Assembly (NCBI RefSeq): GCF_000445125.1
Contig: NZ_ATHL01000046.1
Location: forward strand, 21,546-85,545
Length of the DNA: 64,000 nucleotides
Reading direction: 5' to 3'
Source of the DNA: Novosphingobium lindaniclasticum LE124
Lineage (GTDB): Bacteria; Pseudomonadota; Alphaproteobacteria; Sphingomonadales; Sphingomonadaceae
Shown here: positions 26,057 to 34,822 of the stretch, one piece after another
How positions within the stretch are numbered: the first letter of the stretch is position 1
Layout of the letters: each line of letters opens with the position of its first letter
Notes under the pieces: generated by a model
Database searches by the model: none
Told to the model about the DNA's origin: nothing
The model's input: only the letters and a program-made list of their open reading frames with translations
Translations under genes and position numbers: made by a program

Positions 26057-26349
26057 TGGCCAGCTTCATCGTTTCGCTGACCTATACCGCACCGATCGAA
26101 GCGATCGACGCGCTGCTGGAAAAGCATGTCGCCTGGCTGCGCGAGCAGCATGCGGCCGGGCACCTGCTGGGCTGGGGCCGCAAGGTTCCGCGAGAGGGCG
26201 GCATCCTGCTGGCCAAGGGCGAGAGCAAGCCCGCGGTGGAGGCACTCGCTTCGCAGGATCCTTTCGTGAAGGGCGGCGTCGCCACCATCGAAGTGATCGA
26301 GTGGGCGCACGGCTTCCTCGACGACAGTATTTCGGGTCTCGCGGGATGA
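26056..26349 (+). CDS. YciI-like protein in his operon
   Basis: A 97-residue YCII-domain protein (ferredoxin-like alpha-beta fold): FIVSLTYTAPIEAIDALLEKH with the conserved basic/His end near residues 20-25, GHLLGWGRKVPREGGILLAKG and DPFVKGGVATIEVIEW. The His/Asp pair typical of the family is present in the DPF and KH motifs. The role in histidine synthesis is unknown; this insertion between hisB and hisH is common in sphingomonads. Its ATG overlaps the hisB stop by one base and its TGA overlaps the hisH ATG (ATGA). Confidence 0.88.
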   Translation: MASFIVSLTYTAPIEAIDALLEKHVAWLREQHAAGHLLGWGRKVPREGGILLAKGESKPAVEALASQDPFVKGGVATIEVIEWAHGFLDDSISGLAG

Positions 26350-26969
26350 CCCTGGCGCTGATCGACTACGGCGCTGGCAACCTCTATTCGGTCGCCAATG
26401 CGCTGCGGGCGGCGGGGGCGGAGAACGTGGTCGTCACGGCCAACCCGGACGTCGTGCGCGCGGCGGACCGCATCGTCCTGCCGGGTGTCGGCTCCTTCCG
26501 GTCCTGTGCCGAAGGGCTCTGGGGCATTCGCGGCATGGTGGAGGCCATGAACGAGCGCGTCCATGTCGGCGGAGCGCCGTTCCTGGGCATCTGCGTGGGC
26601 ATGCAGCTTCTCGCCACCCGGGGGCTTGAGCACGGCGTGACGCGGGGGCTCGACTGGATCGGCGGCCAGGTGCAGATCGTCGAGCGCACCGATCCCGCGA
26701 TCAAGATTCCGCACATGGGCTGGAACGACGTCTCGCTCGGCCGCAAGGATCCGGCGCAAGGGCTGATCGAGCCCGGCGAAGCCTATTTCCTGCACTCCTA
26801 CCACTTCCAGCCGGACGACGGCGCGCATGTGGCGGCCATGACCGACCACGGCGGCGGCCTTGTCGCGGCCGTGGCGAAGGACAATGTCGTGGGCGTGCAG
26901 TTCCACCCCGAAAAGAGCCAGGCCTACGGGCTGGCGCTGCTTTCCCGTTTCCTCGAATGGAAGCCCTGA
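26346..26969 (+). CDS. hisH: Imidazole glycerol phosphate synthase glutaminase subunit
   Basis: Supplies ammonia from glutamine to HisF. A 207-residue class I glutamine amidotransferase: DYGAGNLYSV (~7-16), LPGVGSF (~46-52), nucleophile motif FLGICVGMQLL (Cys ~85) and C-terminal GVQFHPEKSQAYG with catalytic His and Glu (~186-190). ATG overlaps the preceding stop (ATGA). One base after its stop, a 29-codon ORF starts that runs to the hisA start. Confidence 0.97.
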   Translation: MTLALIDYGAGNLYSVANALRAAGAENVVVTANPDVVRAADRIVLPGVGSFRSCAEGLWGIRGMVEAMNERVHVGGAPFLGICVGMQLLATRGLEHGVTRGLDWIGGQVQIVERTDPAIKIPHMGWNDVSLGRKDPAQGLIEPGEAYFLHSYHFQPDDGAHVAAMTDHGGGLVAAVAKDNVVGVQFHPEKSQAYGLALLSRFLEWKP

Positions 26970-26970
26970 G

Positions 26971-27060
26971 ATGAATTTTGATGCATTGACCGGATCGGCT
27001 TTCGCCGATCCTTGCGCGGCGTGGGCCGGTGCCGCCTCCGGCCGGGAGGCCGGACAATGA
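26971..27060 (+). CDS. 29-codon ORF bridging hisH and hisA
   Basis: ATG at 26971, one base after the hisH stop, with GGAAG about nine bases upstream (inside the hisH end). It reads 29 residues, beginning MNFDALTGSAFADP, and stops with a TGA overlapping the hisA ATG (ATGA). No family is recognised. It may be a leftover spacer, a coupling peptide keeping ribosomes on the message, or not translated. hisA also has its own GGGAGG seven bases before the ATG. Confidence 0.35.
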   Translation: MNFDALTGSAFADPCAAWAGAASGREAGQ

Positions 27061-27785
27061 TCGTTTTTCCCGCCATCGACCTCAAGCAGGGGCAGGTCGT
27101 GCGCCTGGCCGAAGGCGACATGGATCGCGCTACCGTCTATGGCGACAATCCCGCCGCGCAGGCCATGCTCTTTGCCGAAGCGGGGTCGCAGTATCTCCAT
27201 GTCGTCGATCTCGACGGCTCCTTCGCGGGCCGTGCGGAGAATCGCGAGGCGGTGGAAGCCATTCTCGAAGCGTTTCCCGGTCACGTCCAGCTCGGCGGCG
27301 GCATCCGCACGCGTGAGGCGGTGGCGGGCTGGTTCGACCTTGGGGTCTCGCGCGTGGTCATGGGCACCGCCGCGCTGAAGGATCCGCAGTTCGTCAAGGA
27401 CATGGCCCGTGAATACCCCGGCGGCATCGTCGTCGCGGTGGACGCGCGCGAAGGCATGGTCGCGACCGAGGGCTGGGCGGAAGTTTCCGACGTCTCGATC
27501 GTCGACATGGCCCGCCGGTTCGAGGACGCGGGCGTGGCATCGCTGCTCTTCACCGACATCGGCCGGGACGGCCTGCTCAAGGGCTGCAACATCGACGCCA
27601 CCGTCGATCTCGCCCGTCGCACCGACCTGCCGGTGATCGCCAGCGGCGGCGTGAAGGGCCTCGACGACATTCGCCTGCTGGGGCTCCATGCCGGGGGCGG
27701 CATCGAGGGTGTCATCACCGGACGGGCGCTCTACGACGGCCGCCTCGACCTTGCCGCCGCGATCGCGATGGCGGAGAAGGCGTGA
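27057..27785 (+). CDS. hisA: Phosphoribosylformimino-5-aminoimidazole carboxamide ribotide isomerase
   Basis: Amadori isomerase, fourth step of histidine synthesis. A 242-residue half-barrel-repeat TIM enzyme with catalytic Asp in FPAIDLKQGQVVRL (~8) and second Asp in TDIGRDGLLKG (~167-175), and phosphate-binding VQLGGGIRT (~79-87) and VIASGGVKGLDD (~197-208). ATG 27057 overlaps the stop of the 29-codon ORF and has GGGAGG upstream. The TGA overlaps the GTG of the next membrane-protein gene. Confidence 0.97.
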   Translation: MIVFPAIDLKQGQVVRLAEGDMDRATVYGDNPAAQAMLFAEAGSQYLHVVDLDGSFAGRAENREAVEAILEAFPGHVQLGGGIRTREAVAGWFDLGVSRVVMGTAALKDPQFVKDMAREYPGGIVVAVDAREGMVATEGWAEVSDVSIVDMARRFEDAGVASLLFTDIGRDGLLKGCNIDATVDLARRTDLPVIASGGVKGLDDIRLLGLHAGGGIEGVITGRALYDGRLDLAAAIAMAEKA

Positions 27786-28027
27786 ACGAGAACCGCCTCG
27801 TCGGCGTCCTGGCGCTGGCGATCTTCGTGCCGGGCGCGATCTTTGCCCTTCGCGACTTCCGCAAGGGCAGGGCGCGGCTCATGCTGTTCAGCCGGGCCCG
27901 CTCGAAAGTGGAAGCAGGGCGTGAAGAGAACCCGCGCAAGTTCTGGGCCTACACCGCGTTCAACTTCGCCGTCTGCCTGACGGTAGGCGTGTTTTGCGTG
28001 CTGTTGTTCTTCAAGCCGGTGGAGTGA
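27782..28027 (+). CDS. Two-TM membrane protein between hisA and hisF
   Basis: An 81-residue protein with two membrane segments ([18 protein letters not shown] and [20 protein letters not shown]) separated by a basic cytoplasmic loop ([19 protein letters not shown]). GTG 27782 overlaps the hisA stop (GTGA), indicating translational coupling. Its place inside the his operon of sphingomonads suggests co-expression rather than a direct catalytic role; the function is unknown. The next gene, hisF, starts 22 bases later. Confidence 0.8.
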   Translation: MNENRLVGVLALAIFVPGAIFALRDFRKGRARLMLFSRARSKVEAGREENPRKFWAYTAFNFAVCLTVGVFCVLLFFKPVE

Positions 28028-28049
28028 CACCCATGTCCAGGAGCCCGAA

Positions 28050-28811
28050 ATGACCGTCCGTATCCGCGTCATTCCCTGCCTCGATGTCGCCAACGGCCGC
28101 GTCGTGAAGGGCGTCAACTTCGTCGATCTCGTCGACGCCGGTGATCCGGTGGAGCAGGCCCGCGCCTATGACGCCGCCGGGGCCGACGAACTCTGCTTCC
28201 TCGACATTTCCGCCAGCCACGAAGGGCGCGGTACCCTGCTCGACGTGGTGCAGCGCACTGCCGAGGTCTGCTTCATGCCGCTGACGGTCGGCGGCGGCGT
28301 GCGCACCGCCGAGGATGCCCGCGCGCTGTTGCTTGCCGGGGCCGATAAGGTGGCGGTCAATTCCGCCGCCGTCTCTCGCCCCGAAGTCGTGGCGGACATT
28401 GCCGAGAAGTTCGGCTCGCAGTGCATCGTCGCTTCGGTGGATGCCCGCAAGGTCGCGCCGGGTAAGTGGGAGATCTTCACCCACGGCGGCCGCAAGGCCA
28501 CCGGGATCGACGCGCTGGAACATGCCGTGAAACTGGCGGATTACGGTGCGGGCGAGCTGCTCGTTACTTCTATGGACGGCGACGGCACGCAGAGCGGCTA
28601 CGACCTTGAACTCACCCGCCTGATTGCCGGGAGCGTTTCGGTGCCGGTGATCGCCAGCGGCGGCGTCGGCAATCTGGACCATCTCGTGGCGGGCGTGACC
28701 CGCGGCAAGGCCAGCGCGGTGCTGGCGGCCTCGATCTTCCACTTCGGCAAGCATTCGATTGCGGAGGCGCATGCAGCGCTGCGTTCGGCAGGGCTGCCGG
28801 CGCGGGGGTGA
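28050..28811 (+). CDS. hisF: Imidazole glycerol phosphate synthase cyclase subunit
   Basis: Uses ammonia from HisH to close the imidazole ring. A 253-residue TIM barrel with catalytic Asp in [14 protein letters not shown] (~11) and in [13 protein letters not shown] (~128-140), plus [23 protein letters not shown] and [12 protein letters not shown] for substrate phosphate. The length is typical. It starts 22 bases after the TM gene. A 67-residue exported protein follows before hisE. Confidence 0.97.
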   Translation: MTVRIRVIPCLDVANGRVVKGVNFVDLVDAGDPVEQARAYDAAGADELCFLDISASHEGRGTLLDVVQRTAEVCFMPLTVGGGVRTAEDARALLLAGADKVAVNSAAVSRPEVVADIAEKFGSQCIVASVDARKVAPGKWEIFTHGGRKATGIDALEHAVKLADYGAGELLVTSMDGDGTQSGYDLELTRLIAGSVSVPVIASGGVGNLDHLVAGVTRGKASAVLAASIFHFGKHSIAEAHAALRSAGLPARG

Positions 28812-28916
28812 CGAATACGTCGTCCCGGACGGCAATATGGCAAACCCTTGCTCTTCCGATCGCCCCGGATCGGGACAAGTGCCGATGCGCACTTGCCGTT
28901 TCAAGCGGTTACGCTG

Positions 28917-29120
28917 ATGGCCGCTCAACAGTCCCGCAGGAGCCATATCTTGCCTTGCTATCGCTGCCTGTCCGTCCTTGTGGCGGCCTCACTCACGCCC
29001 GCCTCCGTTTTCGCGGCCGACGCCACGCGCCTGCCCGAGCCCAGCGGCCTGTTCCTTCTCGCCATGGGGGTGGCCGATGTGGTCATCGGGCGCAAGTTCT
29101 CGCGCAACCGGCCGGATTGA
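28917..29120 (+). CDS. Short secreted PEP-CTERM-like protein
   Basis: A 67-residue protein with a signal peptide (CYRCLSVLVAASLTPASVFAA). Right after it comes a PEP-CTERM-like tripartite sorting signal: LPEPSGL, a hydrophobic stretch (FLLAMGVADVVIG) and a basic end (RKFSRNRPD). Almost nothing lies between the two targeting elements, so the mature peptide would be only a few residues (DATRLPEP). It is located between hisF and hisE. PEP-CTERM proteins are handled by exosortase in EPS-producing bacteria, consistent with the EPS genes at the start of the window. Start ATG 28917 gives the signal peptide. Confidence 0.55.
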   Translation: MAAQQSRRSHILPCYRCLSVLVAASLTPASVFAADATRLPEPSGLFLLAMGVADVVIGRKFSRNRPD

Positions 29121-29182
29121 TCCGCCTTCTTTCGGATTTTGCCGCTCTTGACCGATATGCTCACGCAACGCATGGGCAGGAC

Positions 29183-29509
29183 ATGAGCAGCCTCGACACT
29201 CTCGCCCGCCTCGAAGCCACGATCGCCACGCGCCGCGCCGCCGATCCCGAAAGCAGCTATGTCGCGAAGCTCCATGCCAAAGGGCTGGGTAAGATCGCGC
29301 AGAAGCTGGGCGAGGAAGCCACCGAAACCGTGATCGCCGCCCTCACCGAGGACGACAAGGCGCTCACTGGCGAGGTGGCCGACCTGATCTTCCATCTCAT
29401 GGTGCTGCTCGGCGCGCGCGACGTGCCGTTCGCTGCCGTGCTGGCCGAACTGGACCGCCGCGAAGGCGTCTCCGGCATTGCCGAGAAGGCCGCCCGCCCC
29501 AAGGACTGA
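29183..29509 (+). CDS. hisE: Phosphoribosyl-ATP pyrophosphatase
   Basis: Hydrolyses PR-ATP to PR-AMP, the second step of histidine synthesis. A 108-residue all-helical MazG-like protein with KLHAKGLGKIAQKLGEEATE (~29-48; metal-binding Glu residues in GEEATE) and DLIFHLMVLLGARDV (~69-83). The length is normal for separate HisE. It is 62 bases after the PEP-CTERM gene and ends the histidine genes here; hisI, hisD, hisG and hisC are not in the window. The hinT-like gene follows 40 bases later. Confidence 0.96.
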   Translation: MSSLDTLARLEATIATRRAADPESSYVAKLHAKGLGKIAQKLGEEATETVIAALTEDDKALTGEVADLIFHLMVLLGARDVPFAAVLAELDRREGVSGIAEKAARPKD

Positions 29510-29549
29510 GCCTCCAGTCCCATTGCTTTCGATACTCCGGGAGACACCG

Positions 29550-29927
29550 ATGCCGATCGACCCCAAGCTGCCCTACGACGAGAACAACATCTTCGCGAAG
29601 ATCCTGCGCGGCGAGCTGCCGTGCAGCAAGGTCTACGAGGACGACTACGCGCTGGCCTTCAACGACATCCGCCCACAGGCACCGGTCCATGTGCTGGTCA
29701 TCCCCAAGGCCGCCTATGTCTCGTGGGACGACTTCACCGCCAAGGCGGACGATGCCGAAATCGCCGGATTCATGCGCGCCGTCGGCCACGTCACGCGCCA
29801 GCTCGAACTGGACGAGCCGGGTTATCGCCTGATGGTCAACATGGGCACCAACGGCCACCAGGAAGTGCCGCATCTCCATGTGCACATTTTCGGCGGCCGC
29901 CAGTTCTTCCAGATGATCGCGGAGTAG
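29550..29927 (+). CDS. hinT: HIT-family protein (HinT-like purine nucleoside phosphoramidase)
   Basis: Hydrolyses aminoacyl-adenylate or AMP-phosphoramidate type substrates. A 125-residue histidine-triad protein: NNIFAKILRGELPCSKVYED near the start, FNDIRPQAPVHVLVIPK (~37-53), GYRLMVNMGTNGHQEVPHLH (~91-110), with the HIT motif HLHVHIFGGR (~108-117). GGGAG lies six bases before ATG 29550. Position after hisE is conserved in sphingomonads. Confidence 0.95.
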   Translation: MPIDPKLPYDENNIFAKILRGELPCSKVYEDDYALAFNDIRPQAPVHVLVIPKAAYVSWDDFTAKADDAEIAGFMRAVGHVTRQLELDEPGYRLMVNMGTNGHQEVPHLHVHIFGGRQFFQMIAE

Positions 29928-29943
29928 GCAGGGCGGGCAAACC

Positions 29944-29974
29944 CCGTCGTCCCGGATCAAGTCCGGGACGACGG
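29944..29974. repeat. REP-like palindrome (CCCGGA...TCCGGG family)
   Basis: CCGTCGTCCCGGA at 29944-29956 pairs perfectly with TCCGGGACGACGG at 29962-29974 around TCAAG. The same core recurs twice at 59567-59658, so it belongs to a dispersed family. It may also serve as a terminator after hinT. Confidence 0.75.
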
Positions 29975-30069
29975 ATGGCGTGAAATTCGCACGAACACGC
30001 CCCGTGCGCGGGATAAGTTGCGACGAGTGGATTGCGCTACGGCCCCCTCCCGCTACACAACTCGGCAGC

Positions 30070-30534
30070 ATGAGCAGCGATCCTCTTCCCCCCAGCGGCG
30101 TCCTCGACGGGCCGCTCCACCGCTATGCGCTTCGCGTGTTCTACGAGGACACCGACGCGGGCGGGGTGGTCTATCATGCCAATTACATCCGCTGGTTCGA
30201 ACGGGCCCGCTCCGATCTGCTCGACCTGCTGGGTATCGACCAGCGCGCGGCAATGGAGTCCGGCGAAGGGCTCTACACCGTTGCGGAAGTGAACATCCGT
30301 TACCTTTCGCCCGCGCGCCTCGGGGACGGGGTGGTGATCGATACCCATGCGCTTCAGGTCGGCCGCGTGAGCTGCACGCTTCGCCAAGTGGCCCGACGCG
30401 GAGAAATTCGCCTTGCCGAGGCCACGGTAAAGGTCGGGTTCATCAGTCCTGAAGGACGACCGCGCAAACAGCCCGCCGCCTGGCAACACGCTTTCGCCTC
30501 GCTCATGCAAGAGCATCCGAGAGGACAAGAATGA
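30070..30534 (+). CDS. ybgC: YbgC-type acyl-CoA thioesterase of the Tol-Pal operon
   Basis: A 154-residue hotdog-fold thioesterase: RVFYEDTDAGGVVYHANYIR (~22-41) with catalytic Asp and the conserved HANY box, then FERARSDLL and TVAEVNIRYLSPARLGD. YbgC acts on short acyl-CoA or acyl-ACP and is found with tol genes in most proteobacteria. ATG 30070 begins a short variable N-terminus. Its TGA overlaps the tolQ ATG (ATGA). Confidence 0.93.
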   Translation: MSSDPLPPSGVLDGPLHRYALRVFYEDTDAGGVVYHANYIRWFERARSDLLDLLGIDQRAAMESGEGLYTVAEVNIRYLSPARLGDGVVIDTHALQVGRVSCTLRQVARRGEIRLAEATVKVGFISPEGRPRKQPAAWQHAFASLMQEHPRGQE

Positions 30535-31240
30535 CTTTTGAACTGCTCGCCTCCGCCGTCACCATCGGCAGCGATTCCAACCACCTCAATCCGGTGAAGC
30601 TGTTCCTCCACGCCGATATCGTCGTGCAGTCGATCATGGCGGGGCTGATCCTGGCGAGCGTCTGGGTCTGGGCCATCATCATCAGCTTCATGCTGCGCAT
30701 CGGCAGTCTCAACCGCAAATGCGCCGAGTATGAGGAAGGTTTCTGGGAAGCCCAGAACTTCGAGGCCTATCAGAAGGAACGCCGCCGCGGCGACGTGCCG
30801 ATGGGCAAAGTCGCGGGCGCGGGTCTCGCCGAATGGCGCCGCAATGCCGCCATGCCCAAGTTCGACCCCGATGGCGCGCGCGAGCGTATCGCCCTGGCCA
30901 TGACATCTTCGGTGGGTGAGGAGAGCGACCGCATTTCCAACCGCCTGAACTTCCTGGCGACCGTGGGTTCGGTGGCACCTTTCGTGGGTCTGTTCGGCAC
31001 CGTCTGGGGCATCATGAACAGCTTCTTCCAGATCGGCCAGCAGCAGAATTCCTCGCTCGCGGTCGTCGCCCCCGGCATTTCGGAGGCGCTGTTCGCCACC
31101 GCCATCGGTCTGTTCGCGGCCATCCCGGCGGTGATCGCCTACAACCGCTTCTCGCACCGCGTGAACCTGTTCGAATCGCGCCTGCAGCGCTTTGCCGACC
31201 GGCTGCACTCCGCGCTTACGCGTGAGCTGGAGCAGCGCTG

Positions 31241-31241
<1 letters not shown>
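30531..31241 (+). CDS. tolQ: Tol-Pal system proton channel subunit TolQ
   Basis: A 236-residue inner-membrane protein homologous to ExbB/MotA, forming the force-generating channel with TolR. Three membrane segments: ~37-58 (IMAGLILASVWVWAIIISFM), ~145-167 (LATVGSVAPFVGLFGTVWGI) and ~181-203 (ALFATAIGLFAAIPAVIAYN). The conserved FVGLFGTVWGIM motif is diagnostic. It overlaps ybgC and, by TGATG, tolR. Confidence 0.97.
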
Positions 31242-31699
<458 letters not shown>

Positions 31700-31713
31700 G
31701 TTAGGCTGGCACG

Positions 31714-32664
31714 ATGGCAATGCTGGGATTGCGCAAGGACGAGGGGCTGGGGCTCACGCTGGCAGTCGCGCTGCACGTTGCGGTGCTGGCGGTCATCGTG
31801 CTGCGCCCGGCGCAGACCGATGTCGTGAAGCCGCCGCAGCGCATCGAAGTGACGCTGAGCGATCAGGTCGGCATGACCTCGACCTCGCCCGACCCGTTCA
31901 GCCAGGCCGCGCCCGATATCGCGCCCGAGATCGGCGAGGCGGCGCCGCCGCCAGCGCCCGCCCCGGAGCCCTTGCCGCAGCCCGAGCCGCTACCTCCGGC
32001 GCCTGCGCCGCGTCCGCTGCCGCAACCCAAACCGCAGCCCAAGCCGGCACCCGCGCCGAAGCCGGTCCCGCCTAAACCTGCACCGCCCAAACCGACACCA
32101 CCGAAGCCCAAGCCCGCGCCTCAGAAGCCCGCCGCCAAGCCGGCTCCGCAAAAGCCCGCTGCAAAGCCCGCGCCAAGCCGTAACAGCAGCGCGATCGACC
32201 GGATCGTCGGCAAGTCCGGCTCCGCGTCAAGCAAGGCGACCACGCCGCCCAAGAAGGCCGGCGGTAGCCGTGTCGGAGCGGACTTCCTTGCCGGCGTTTC
32301 CGGCGCGACGTCCACGCAGGGCAAGGGCCAACCCGCGGCGGCTCTGGGGCCGGCGGCGGTGTCCGCACTCAACGGGGCCATCAGCCGCCAGCTCAAGCCG
32401 CACTGGGCCGCTCCCCAGGGCGCGGACGCGGAACTTCTGGTGACCACCGTGCGCTTCCGCCTCAACCAGGACGGCAGCCTCAATGGTGATCCTCAGGTCC
32501 TGCGCACGACCGGCCAGAACGCGGCCAACTCGGCGCAGGTCCAGCGTCACCAGGAACAGGCGATCCGCGCGGTGAAGCTTGCAGCTCCGTTCAATCTGCC
32601 GGAAGACCTCTACAACGGCTGGAAGGTCATCACGACCAACTTCGACAGAAGGCTATCGCAATGA
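31714..32664 (+). CDS. tolA: TolA-like energy transducer
   Basis: A 316-residue protein that spans the periplasm and couples TolQR to TolB/Pal. One N-terminal membrane segment (~16-34), then a long Pro/Lys/Ala repeat region (~70-160; PxPKP and KPAAKPAPQ repeats) instead of the helical Lys/Ala/Glu domain of enterics, then a TonB/TolA-like C-terminal domain with RQLKPHWAAPQGADAELL and VRFRLNQDGSL. The low-complexity stretch makes the size variable. Its TGA overlaps the tolB ATG. Confidence 0.93.
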   Translation: MAMLGLRKDEGLGLTLAVALHVAVLAVIVLRPAQTDVVKPPQRIEVTLSDQVGMTSTSPDPFSQAAPDIAPEIGEAAPPPAPAPEPLPQPEPLPPAPAPRPLPQPKPQPKPAPAPKPVPPKPAPPKPTPPKPKPAPQKPAAKPAPQKPAAKPAPSRNSSAIDRIVGKSGSASSKATTPPKKAGGSRVGADFLAGVSGATSTQGKGQPAAALGPAAVSALNGAISRQLKPHWAAPQGADAELLVTTVRFRLNQDGSLNGDPQVLRTTGQNAANSAQVQRHQEQAIRAVKLAAPFNLPEDLYNGWKVITTNFDRRLSQ

Positions 32665-34067
32665 AAAAGATCATCCACCTCGCTGCATTTGGCCTGCTGC
32701 TTTCCGGTTCCGTGGCAGCGTTCGCCCAGAGCGCGCCACCGGTCGTGCCCGTTCAGCCCGCCCCCGCAGCGCCCGGTGCCCCCGCTGACGAGGACGGCGG
32801 CCTTCAGGTCACCGTCTCGGACGATAGCGACTGGCAGGATCTCGGCATCGCCATCACCACTTTCGCCACCGATGCCGACGTGCCCACCGGCACCAACGCC
32901 GGTTCGACGGCGGCGCTCGGCCGCGCGCTGTCGCAAGTGGTCGCGGCCGACCTCAAGAACAACGGTCTGTTCAAGCCCTCCGGCCCGGACGGCCTGCCGC
33001 AGCCGGCCTATTCGCAAGTCCAGACCCCGGATTTCCCGGTGTGGTCGGCACGCGCCGCGAACATGCTGGTGCAGGGATACGTGCGCGCAGGTTCCGGCGG
33101 CCAGATCACCGTGGGCTGCTACCTCTACGACGTGGCGCTCAAGCAGCAGCTGGTGAAGGGTGGCTGGCAGGTTCCGCCGTCCGACTGGCGCCGCGCCGCG
33201 CACAAGTGCGCCGACATGGTCTATTCGCGCCTCTCGGGCGAAAGCCCGTTCTTCGATTCGAAGATCGCCTATATCGCCGAGACCGGTCCCAAGGACCACC
33301 GCATGAAGCGCCTGGCGATCATGGATTCGGACGGTGCCAACCACCGTTACCTGACCAGCGGCCAGTCGACCGCGCTCACTCCGCGCTATTCGCCGGACTA
33401 TTCGAAGATCCTCTATCTGTCCTATCTCAACGGACAGCCCAGCATCTACGTCTACGACCTCGCCAGCAACACCCAGAAGCTGATCGCCCGTACCGGCAAC
33501 CCGACGATGGCCCCGCGCTGGTCGCCGGACGGCAAGTGGGTGCTCTATTCGATGGCCTCGGGCGGCAATACCGACATCTATCGCATCTCCTCGGCCGGCG
33601 GCGGAACCCCGCAGCGCCTGACCAATACGCCCGGCATCTCGATCGGCGGGTCCTACTCGCCCGACGGCAGCCAGATCGTGTTCGAGAGCGACCGTTCGGG
33701 CAACCAGCAGATCTACGTGATGAACTCGGACGGTTCGAACCAGCGCCGCATCAGCTTCTTCGGCGGCCGTGCGGCGACGCCGGAATGGAGCCCGCGCGGG
33801 GACCAGATCGCCTTCACCCATGTCGTGGGCAATCTGCGCATCGCGGTGATGAACCCGAACGGGGGCGGCATGCGCCACCTGACGGATTCCTGGCAGGACG
33901 AAGCGCCGACCTGGTCGCCGAACGGACGCATCATCCAGTTCTTCCGCACGGCGCGCAATGCCGGCACGGCCTCGATCTGGCAGGTGGACCTTACCGGCCG
34001 CAACGAGCGCAAGCTGCCTACTCCCGTAGGCGCATCGGATCCTGCCTGGGGTCCCGTCCGCCCCTGA
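32661..34067 (+). CDS. tolB: Tol-Pal system beta-propeller TolB
   Basis: A 468-residue periplasmic protein. Signal peptide MKKIIHLAAFGLLLSGSVAA (cleaved at AFAQ), an N-terminal alpha/beta domain (~60-190), then a six-bladed propeller with repeats such as TPRYSPDYSKILYLSY, APRWSPDGKWVLYS, GGSYSPDGSQIVFESD, TPEWSPRGDQIAFTH and APTWSPNGRIIQFF. It binds Pal and is part of outer-membrane constriction at division. There is a Pro-rich extra segment right after the signal peptide. Confidence 0.97.
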   Translation: MKKIIHLAAFGLLLSGSVAAFAQSAPPVVPVQPAPAAPGAPADEDGGLQVTVSDDSDWQDLGIAITTFATDADVPTGTNAGSTAALGRALSQVVAADLKNNGLFKPSGPDGLPQPAYSQVQTPDFPVWSARAANMLVQGYVRAGSGGQITVGCYLYDVALKQQLVKGGWQVPPSDWRRAAHKCADMVYSRLSGESPFFDSKIAYIAETGPKDHRMKRLAIMDSDGANHRYLTSGQSTALTPRYSPDYSKILYLSYLNGQPSIYVYDLASNTQKLIARTGNPTMAPRWSPDGKWVLYSMASGGNTDIYRISSAGGGTPQRLTNTPGISIGGSYSPDGSQIVFESDRSGNQQIYVMNSDGSNQRRISFFGGRAATPEWSPRGDQIAFTHVVGNLRIAVMNPNGGGMRHLTDSWQDEAPTWSPNGRIIQFFRTARNAGTASIWQVDLTGRNERKLPTPVGASDPAWGPVRP

Positions 34068-34203
34068 CCACGCCCTCATCTGTCGCCTGAAACGACCGCC
34101 TCCAAAAAGAGCGGCCGTTCAGGTTGACAGCCCTGCCGATTACACGGAACCTCAACAAATGCAGGCCATTTATAAATGGCTGCGTACCATAGGAGATTGC
34201 CTC

Positions 34204-34737
34204 ATGCCTGCCCTCATGTACCCCCGTCATGTGAAGACCGGATCGACAATGCTCCTGATCGCCGGGGCACTCGCCATGTCGGCCTGCGCTTCGAAGGCGC
34301 CCAAGGAACTGCCGCCCGAGCCGGGCCCGGCAACCACCACCCAGCCGGCTCCGTCCGCCAGCGGCCCGCAGCCGGGCAGCCAGGCCGACTTCGTGGCGCG
34401 CATGATGGGTTCGGATACCATCTACTTCCAGCTGAACGAAGACAGCATCGACTCGGCCGACCAGGCAGCCCTGTCGAAGCAGGCGCAGTGGCTGCAGCAG
34501 TATCCCAGCAAGCGCGCTACCATCGAAGGCCATGCCGACGAGCGCGGCACCCGCGAATACAACCTCGCCCTGGGTGAACGCCGCGCCAATGCGGCCAAGA
34601 ACTACCTCGTCAGCCTCGGCGTCGATGCCTCGCGCATCAACACTGTAAGCTACGGCAAGGAACGCCCGATCGCGCTTGGCTCGGACGAGGCCTCCTGGGC
34701 CCAGAACCGCCGCGCGGTTACGGTCACGATCGACTGA
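34204..34737 (+). CDS. pal: Peptidoglycan-associated lipoprotein
   Basis: A 177-residue outer-membrane lipoprotein that binds peptidoglycan through an OmpA-like domain. Lipobox MSAC with Cys28; a Pro/Ser linker; the OmpA-like domain from ~73 with IYFQLNEDSID, the Asp/Arg peptidoglycan-binding motif IEGHADERGTREYNLALGER and VSYGKERPI. ATG 34204 is chosen because AGGAGA lies seven bases upstream; an upstream ATG at 34159 lacks this. No cpoB/ybgF gene follows. Confidence 0.96.
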   Translation: MPALMYPRHVKTGSTMLLIAGALAMSACASKAPKELPPEPGPATTTQPAPSASGPQPGSQADFVARMMGSDTIYFQLNEDSIDSADQAALSKQAQWLQQYPSKRATIEGHADERGTREYNLALGERRANAAKNYLVSLGVDASRINTVSYGKERPIALGSDEASWAQNRRAVTVTID

Positions 34738-34762
34738 TTTGACAGCGGATTGAAGCAATGAA

Positions 34763-34792
34763 AGGCCCGGTTCGCACCTGCGAGCCGGGCCT
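34763..34792 (+). terminator. Terminator after the Tol-Pal operon
   Basis: AGGCCCGG (34763-34770) pairs with CCGGGCCT (34785-34792), with inner TCGCA/TGCGA pairing, followed by CTCTC rather than a T run. It lies 25 bases after the pal stop. Confidence 0.7.
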
Positions 34793-34822
34793 CTCGCATG
34801 GATACGCACTTGCATTGGCTTC

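Noticed and set aside
31900..32170. Pro/Lys repeats as a possible tandem-repeat element
   Set aside because: They are the low-complexity spacer of TolA in frame with the gene, not an independent repeat or CRISPR array.
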